Source of the DNA: Baffinella frigidus
Taxonomy: Eukaryota; Cryptophyceae; Cryptomonadales; Baffinellaceae
DNA: 14,760 nt
Assembly (NCBI GenBank): GCA_026770585.1
Contig: MU646400.1
Location: 826,929-841,688 of the forward strand
Direction: 5' to 3'
Shown here: one piece after another, positions 10,171-14,760 of the stretch
Numbering within the stretch: the stretch's first letter is position 1
Layout: the number at the start of each line of letters is the position of its first letter
The notes under the pieces: model-generated
What the model was told of the DNA's origin: nothing
Seen by the model: the letters and a program-made list of their open reading frames with translations, nothing else
Database searches by the model: none
Made by a program: the position numbers and the translations under genes

Positions 10171-11232
10171 TGCAGGGGTCTCGCAGCACATGGGGCACCC
10201 ATGCATCGGTGGCCCATTTCCCAGAGATGAGAAATCGGCAAGACATAGCCTCTGGCGCTCCAAGGGATATGGGGCTACTACCTCCTTGGGTTCAAATATG
10301 GCCCGATGGCCACTTGCGGAATGCTTCTGTACAGAACGCTCTGCATGGGGCGCGTGTGCAGTCCCCTGTCTGTCGTGTACGGCACAAAACGTGAGCAAAA
10401 GAAAACTCCCAATGAAGATGGAGCAGATGGTGGCGGTCGAGAGGGAGAGCGAAATGGCGAGGGAGTGACAGAGAGACAGAGAGGGAGAGAGGGAGAGAGG
10501 GAGAGAGGGAGAGAGGGAGAGGGGGGGGGGTGCGAAATGGCGAGAGACTGAGACAGAGAGACTGAGACAGAGGCAGAGAGAGTGAGAGCGCGAAATGGCG
10601 AGGGGTGCGGGAAGGCATGCGCCAGTATCATGCGGGGGTTGTTGGCGAAGCTGCACAGCCCGTTGTGGGTTCCTGCGCGAATCCGTGGGTGCTTGGAAGG
10701 TAACGCGAATGCAGCGCAGGTGGTCTCCCCCTTAGCTACGCAGTGTTCATCTGAGGCACGGATAAGATGGTCTTCGGCTGGGGTGGAAACTTCGGAGGGG
10801 GCTTCGGTGGGGGCGGAGGAGGCGGACGGAGGAGGCACGGTGAGTTGAGCCAAGAGTCCCTGGGGATTGCTGTGGGGAGGTCTTTTAGGTCCTTTAGGTT
10901 CTTCGAGCTCCCAACATAGGCGGACACCGGGACTTATCCTGCAGAACGCCGGGAAGAGAGCCGAGATGCTATCGCCAACCGATGGCGTAGGGATCTGTCT
11001 CAGTCTATTTGCGTACACCAATTTCGCTACACGATGGCGTGCATCTGGCTGCCCTGCATCGTCGTCCTAGGTCCACAGCAGCAAGAATCCCTGGGGATTG
11101 CTGTGGGGCGGCCGGGCAGAGAGCCGAGACGCTATCGCCAAACGATACATGTACGCGTATGCGAGGTACCCTTGTACACCGTCTCCTTGCCCGAGGCGGG
11201 CCCTTCCCAGGACTCCGTCCTCACAAAGGGTG
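10171..11232. other. Repeat-rich spacer downstream of the kinase gene
   Basis: No gene is recognised. It holds a GA-rich tract (10438-10600, GAGAGGGAGA-type), a 30-base direct repeat (10948-10977 and 11111-11140) and CCACAGC hairpin repeats (10850-10876, 11073-11106). A 21-base exact copy of the end of the kinase's last exon lies at 11032-11052 (compare 11238-11258). An open frame at 10278-11021 (-) lacks conserved motifs and its C-terminal half is partly GA-tract translation. Confidence 0.55.
11073..11106. repeat. CCACAGC hairpin repeat, copy in kinase 3' flank
   Basis: CCACAGC...AATCCC TG GGGATT GCTGTGG: a two-part stem with a small asymmetric bulge. A near copy is at 12788-12821, and a half copy without the left arm is at 10850-10876. 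Confidence 0.7.
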
Positions 11233-11335
11233 TCAGACGATGGCGTGCATCTGGCTGCGCGCAGCCACGTGCATGGTCGTCAGCCGCTCGAGCACTTCCC
11301 GCATCGTCGGCCGCCGCTGGGGGTGATGATGCCAC
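11233..11335 (-). CDS. Kinase last exon: HPQRRPTMREVLERL and stop
   Basis: The acceptor on the minus strand is AAACCAG|GTGGCA. One base completes Thr, then WHHHPQRRPTMREVLERLTT, MHVAARSQMHAIV and TGA follow. It matches subdomain XI (CW...P..RPtm.evl..L), with Thr in place of Cys before Trp. Confidence 0.9.
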
Positions 11336-14300
11336 CTGGTTTAGGTTTCGGTTCAGGGTTTAGGGGTTGACATGGAAGGAAATCTCACACGACGCGCATT
11401 GTTGGCCGGCGCTGGGGGTGACGATGCCGCCTGCAGGGGGGGCAAGCTCACATTCCACACAACGGGCTGCAAAGGATTTTTCGGCCCGGTTCAGACCACG
11501 AATCGGTTAGGTTGTCCAGTCTATGTCCCTACGGATAGCCTACCGTAGGTTCCTATGGATTATCCGGTAGGCTATGCGAATACGCGTGCCGTCGAATCAC
11601 AGCCAGCGACAGGATCAGTGCAGGGATGGACGGGAGGGCAGCAGGGAAATCGAGTTGGAAATCGTGTGTGTTGGTGGAGCACGCGCGTGCGGAATTTGTT
11701 GTTCACGTGCCTTGGACGGGCGTCTGCAACGACGTCTCTCGAGAGAGGTTTGGAGATAACGTGCCTGCGAAGAGGGAGATCTAGTCCGGCGAAACCCCGG
11801 GAGGCGCCTCGGGGGGCACACCCTCTGTGGGACTGTGCTGTCCTCTCTCGCTCTCTCTCCCGCCACCCCTCTCTCTCTCCTCTCTCACTCCTCCTCTCTC
11901 GCTCTCTCCCGCAGCCGCAACAAGATTCTGGGCTTCGCCGATCGGTCTATCTATCTTCGTGGTTCTGTTCAAGAAATGCTCACTAAAAACACATGCTATT
12001 CACAGACGTTTCGACTCGATGTCTGGTCGAAATCTCCTTCGAATCTCCCTGTGTGGGAGGGCGGGGGATAACGTGTCTGCGATGAGGGATATGTAGTCCG
12101 GCGGACACCCAGGCGGCGCCTCAGGGGGTAGCCGCAGCCTTCGCCCTGGAATTAGGGGTTCGGGGTTCGGGTTTCGGGTTTCGGGATCCGGGATTCGGGG
12201 TTCGGGTGTCGGTTCTAGATAGTCTCTTGCATCGCCGAGGTCCAGTTAGCGATTGAGGCTGAACGCCGCGCAGGGCAACCCCCTTGAAATCCGAAACCCG
12301 AATCCCGAACCCCGAAATCCGAGACCCTAAACCCTGGGTGGGGGTCAATGAGGCCTCGGGGGGCAGACGGAACCGCCGCTCTGCGTTCCGTGTACGGTTT
12401 CGGGTGTACATGTTTAGGGTTCACATGTTCAGAGGTCAGGGTTAGGGATTGAGGCTGGCCGAGATGCCTCGGGGAATAGCCGCAGCCTTCACCCTGCACG
12501 CCGTTAGGTGTTCAGGGTTAAGGATTTACGGTGTGGGATTGAGGGCGGCGCGGCGGGGGGCGGGGCGTCGGAATAGCTCGGAACTAACATGGCCAGCATG
12601 TATACACTCCCGGGAAGGCCTGGTTCGTCTAAACGAGCGGCGGGGCAGGCGGGAAGCGAGGGGTCAGAAAGGTGGGGGGACGCATCTGCAGCTGGAAGAG
12701 TCCCTCGGGAATCTGTAAGGATGCCACACGGAGAAGGTACACCTCACTGTGGGAGCCTACTGTAGTCCTATGCACAAGATCCTAGTTCCACAGCAGCAAG
12801 ATGCCCTAGGGATTGCTGTGGGAATGCCGGGCCTAAACCCTAAACCCTAAACCCCAAACCCCAAACCCTAGAGAAGTCCCAACCTCAATGCCCGGGGATT
12901 GAATATGGGCATCAACAACTATTTTAAACGTGTCTTTTGCGTTGTGGGCATCGATCACTATTTTTTATTTGAAACGTGACTTTGAGTCATTAGGCAATGC
13001 TGTGGAAATGCGGGGACGAGGGCCCAGACCCGGGCCTCAACCCTAAACCCTCAGAGGGCCGAGGCGCACCTTGAAAGCCGACGATGCCTGGTAGCTGTAC
13101 GGGATCCACCTGAAAGTGGTTGAAGGGTGTAAAGTGGTTGGAAGGTGTAAAGTGGTTGAAGGGTGTTAAGTGGTTGAAAGGTGTCAAGAGATTGAACCGT
13201 GTAAAGTGGTTGGAGAGTGTAAAATGGCTGGAGAATGGCGAGTGGTTGCCTCGACTCAGGCGCACTCAATGGTCGAACCGAGATCGATGTGGAATTCACT
13301 GCAGAGACCCAGGTTTAGGGTTTAGGGTTCAGGATTTAGGATTTAGGGTTTAGGGTTTAGGGTTTAGGGTTTAGCTTTAGGGTTTAGAGTCTAGGATTTA
13401 GGATTTAGGGTGAAGGGTTTAGGGTTTAGGGTTTAGGGTTTAGGGTTTAAGGTTTAGGGTTTAGGGTTTAGGGTTTGGGGTTTAGGGTTTGGGGTTTAGG
13501 GTTTGGAGTTAAGGGTTTAGGGTTGAGGGTTTAGGGTTTAGGGTTGAGGGTTTAGGGTTTAGGGTTTCGGGTTTAGGGTTTAGAGTTTGGAGTTTGAGGT
13601 TTAGGGTTTAGGGTTTAGGGTTTAGGGTTTGGGGTTTGGGGTTTGGGGTGTAGGGTTTAGGGTTTAGGGTTTAGGGTTAAGGCGCACCTCTTTCCACGGT
13701 TGTTCAAGGGTGAGCATTTCCCAGAGGACGACCCCGAAGCCGTACAGGTCGCTCATCTCGTCAAACATCTCCCTGATTTAGGGTTTAGGGTTTAGGGTTT
13801 AGGGTTCAGGGTTTAGGGTGTAGCGTTTAGCGTTCAGGGTCCAGGCTCATATTTTCGAATTGCTGTACGCAAACACCATCGTGCATCCGTCAGAGCTGAT
13901 GTTGTAGGGCTCAGCGTTGAGGGTTGAGGGTTCAGAGTTGAGGGCCTATGCCTCCTCTCTCGTCCAACTGCTCGTTTCTCACGGTGGAAGGTTGAGGGGG
14001 CGCTGACCCGTGCAGCACTCCGGTTGAGCGTTGAGGATCTAGGTCTCTAGCAGTTGGGCAGTTAGGCCTCTAGCAGTTAAGGATCGCGTTGAGGATCTAG
14101 GCCTAACTGCTAGAGGCCTAACTGCTAGTGTGCAGTGTGCAGAGGGTTCAGGGGCCGCTGACCCGCGGAGCACTTCAGGTGCCATCCACCCGGGGGTGCC
14201 AGCGCGCCAGTGGGAAGTAGCGACATGCGTCGCGTGTAAGGGCTCAGGGTTGAGCGTTGAGGGTTGAGCGTTGAGGGTCTAGGCCTCACTGATATTTGCT

Positions 14301-14636
14301 CATATTTAATGTGGTAAGGGGCACTGACCCCCGGAGGACTTCAGACGCCATCCAACCCGGAGTGCCAGCGCGCCAGTGGCAAGTAGCGACATGCGTCGCG
14401 TGTATCCCTTACGCTTCAAAGTCGATGGTTGAGGGCTCAGGGCTCCCCAGTTGAGCGTTCAGAGCTGAGGGTCTAGGCCTATCTCGACCAACTGCTCGTG
14501 GCTGAGTGGGGGTTTGTCGGGGCACAGACCCGCGGAGCACTTCAGGCGCCATCCATCCAGGCGTGCCAGCGCGCGAGTGGGACGTCGCGACATGCGTCGC
14601 GTGTATCCGGAACCTTGCCAGCCCGAAATCACACAC
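11233..14636 (-). CDS. Protein kinase (TKL/RAF-like), last five exons; N-lobe outside window
   Basis: Exons on the minus strand: 14530-14636, 13688-13772, 13070-13109, 12073-12145, 11233-11335. All use GT-AG, and the phases agree at all four joins. The product reads VCDFGLAR (DFG), GTPGWMAPEVLRG (P+1 loop and APE), SDLYGFGVVLWEMLT (subdomain IX), EQPWKEVDPVQLPGIVGFQG, RRLRLPPEAPPGCPPDYISL, IADTW, HPQRRPTMREVLERL (subdomain XI Arg), then a short tail ending at TGA 11233-11235. This is the whole activation loop and C-lobe of a Ser/Thr (TKL-type) kinase. The ATP-binding lobe and HRD loop must lie to the right of the window. Substrate and pathway cannot be inferred. Confidence 0.9.
11336..12072 (-). 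repeat. Kinase intron: copies of both flanking exons
   Basis: 11394-11436 copies the acceptor and start of the last exon (CCCCCAGCGCCGGCC on the minus strand). 11752-11816 copies the preceding exon, with an in-frame TAG. Also present are an 11-bp hairpin (11535-11545 and 11565-11575, ATAGCCTACCG) and a CT tract (11840-11910). Confidence 0.8.
12073..12145 (-). CDS. Kinase exon: RRLRLPPEAPPG...SLIAD
   Basis: The acceptor on the minus strand is ATTCCAG|GGCGAA and the donor is GACAC|GTTATC. It has two leading bases, 23 codons and two trailing bases. It reads RRLRLPPEAPPGCPPDYISL then IAD, the RLplP......Li..cW segment of TKL C-lobes. Phases fit both neighbours. Confidence 0.88.
12146..13069 (-). 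repeat. Kinase intron: several degraded copies of the next exon, mixed telomere-type repeats
   Basis: Copies of the next exon's 5' part occur at about 12455-12505 (GTGCAG|GG then TGA) and 12337-12385 (RRFRLPPEAS). A weaker one lies near 12249-12275. Repeats of TTCGGG(G/T)TTCGGG type (12160-12210) and short CCCTAAA arrays in the opposite orientation (12286-12335, 12832-12870, 13037-13050) are present, plus the CCACAGC hairpin at 12788-12821. Confidence 0.7.
12788..12821. repeat. CCACAGC hairpin repeat, intronic copy
   Basis: CCACAGC AGCAAGATG CCCTAGGG ATT GCTGTGG closely matches the copy at 11073-11106, including the outer 7-bp stem. The inner palindrome is altered from CCCTGGGG to CCCTAGGG. 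Confidence 0.7.
13070..13109 (-). CDS. Kinase micro-exon: VDPVQLPGIVGFQ
   Basis: A 40-base exon with minus-strand acceptor CTTTCAG|GTGGAT and donor TTCAAG|GTGCGC. It fits the P..q....V.f.g.RL.lP stretch between subdomains IX and XI. The single trailing G plus GG of the next exon keeps the frame. The donor context (AG|GTGCGCC) is identical to that of the previous exon. Confidence 0.85.
13110..13250 (-). repeat. 18-bp minisatellite touching the micro-exon acceptor
   Basis: About seven or eight diverging copies of an 18-base unit (AAAGTGGTTGAAGGGTGT on the + strand) start at 13113 and abut the acceptor. Period 18 gives spurious open frames on both strands (VKWLKG; FNHFTP). Confidence 0.88.
13319..13680 (-). 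repeat. Telomere-type TTTAGGG array in kinase intron
   Basis: About 50 mostly intact TTTAGGG heptamers on the + strand (CCCTAAA in the sense of the kinase), with variants TTGAGGG, TTTGGGG and TTCAGGG. This is the longest telomere-type block in the window. It is interstitial, because the kinase exons continue on both sides. Confidence 0.9.
13688..13772 (-). CDS. Kinase exon: SDLYGFGVVLWEMLT
   Basis: The acceptor on the minus strand is TAAATCAG|GGAGAT and the donor is AAAGAG|GTGCGC. One base completes Gly, then EMFDEMSDLYGFGVVLWEML and TLEQPWKE follow. This is subdomain IX (sDvySFGvvLWEmlT...PW), with the conserved Asp present. Flanked on both sides by TTTAGGG arrays. Confidence 0.95.
13773..14529 (-). 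repeat. Kinase intron: tandem degraded copies of the activation-loop exon
   Basis: Copies of the activation-loop exon's 3' part with donor lie at 14319-14408 (HATHVAT.HWRAGTPGWMAS), 14153-14238 (HATHVATSHWRAGTPGWMAP) and 13998-14023 (PEVL.G only). GAGGGTTGAGCGTTGAGGGT-type repeats separate them. TTTAGGG repeats fill 13776-13835. Confidence 0.88.
14058..14125. repeat. Perfect 22-bp inverted repeat with 24-base loop
   Basis: GCAGTTAGGCCTCTAGCAGT plus TA (14058-14079) is the exact complement of 14104-14125. The arms themselves contain a CTAGCAGTT sub-repeat that also occurs just outside (14047-14055). It lies inside the kinase intron. Confidence 0.9.
14530..14636 (-). CDS. Kinase exon: DFG to APE activation loop
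   Basis: The acceptor on the minus strand is CCCCCAG|GTGTGT and the donor is CGCGG|GTCTGT. It reads VCDFGLARFRIHATHVATSH then SRAGTPGWMAPEVLRG. DFG (Mg binding) and APE are intact, and GTPGWMAPE is typical of TKL-group kinases. It ends with two bases of Gly completed by the next exon. Confidence 0.95.
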
Positions 14637-14693
14637 CTGGGGGTTGGTGTTTGGGGTTCAGGGTTTATGGTTTAGGGGTTAGTGTGCCCGAGC

Positions 14694-14748
14694 GGGAGTG
14701 GGGAGTAGCGACGTGTGTCGCGTGGAACCGCGCCAGCCCGAAGTCACC
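14694..14748 (-). repeat. Upstream copy of the DFG exon's 5' part
   Basis: After CCCTAG on the minus strand it reads GTGACTTCGGGCTGGCGCGG and continues to about CTCGGGCACAC. It parallels 14568-14636 but lacks several bases after DFGLARF and the APE part. It is probably another duplicated exon edge rather than the true exon; sequence beyond 14760 could change this. Confidence 0.65.
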
Positions 14749-14760
14749 TAGGGTTTGGTG

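Noticed and set aside
10102-10656. Minus-strand open frame ending in the fold-back element's terminal repeat
   Set aside because: Its C-terminal part is the terminal inverted repeat itself and its middle is a GA tract.
10278-11021. 247-codon minus-strand open frame downstream of the kinase
   Set aside because: Contains GA-tract translation ([13 protein letters not shown]), the CCACAGC repeat and a dispersed repeat. No conserved motif or splice support was seen; a small real exon cannot be fully excluded.
12449-12718. Plus-strand open frame with basic residues
   Set aside because: Overlaps an antisense exon copy and shows no family motif or codon-usage support.
13319-13680. Chromosome end (telomere)
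   Set aside because: TTTAGGG arrays lie between coherent exons of one gene, are degenerate, and occur in both orientations in the window, so they are interstitial.

Overview
The window is nuclear DNA of a eukaryote, most likely a microalga with intron-rich, GC-rich genes. Two protein genes can be read, both split into short exons by GT-AG introns, and they converge on an intergenic repeat element. Introns on both strands are filled with degenerate plant/algal-type telomere heptamers (CCCTAAA, CCCTGAA, CCCTACA) and CT or GA tracts. A secondary-plastid alga such as a cryptophyte, haptophyte or dinoflagellate is plausible, but the sequence alone does not settle the lineage.

Left part (207-8614, + strand): the 3' sixteen exons of a TypA/BipA translational GTPase, from the NKVD (G4) motif to the stop codon. 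About 494 residues are present; the P-loop and switch regions must lie upstream of the window. Reading frames join across every intron with GT-AG boundaries except intron 12, which is one base out.

Middle (8615-11232): 3' flank of typA; a 1.2-kb fold-back element (8956-10170) with about 95-bp terminal inverted repeats, a tRNA-like Pol III promoter head in each arm, and an alternating 17-bp inverted-repeat core; then repeat-rich 3' flank of the second gene. No convincing gene was found here.

Right part (11233-14636, - strand): the last five exons of a protein kinase, from the DFG motif through APE, the subdomain IX SDLYGFG motif and the C-lobe RP motif to the stop codon. It resembles TKL/RAF-like kinases. 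Its N-lobe lies beyond the right edge.

The most unusual structure is in the introns of both genes. They contain decaying copies of the neighbouring exon edges: copies of an exon's 3' end with its AG|GT donor lie downstream of that exon, and copies of an exon's 5' end with its AG acceptor lie upstream. At least eight typA exons and at least three kinase exons show this. Together with AG|GT at most junctions, it suggests introns that arose or grew by repeated tandem duplication across exon-intron borders. The two proteins have no evident functional link; their proximity is simply convergent neighbourhood.
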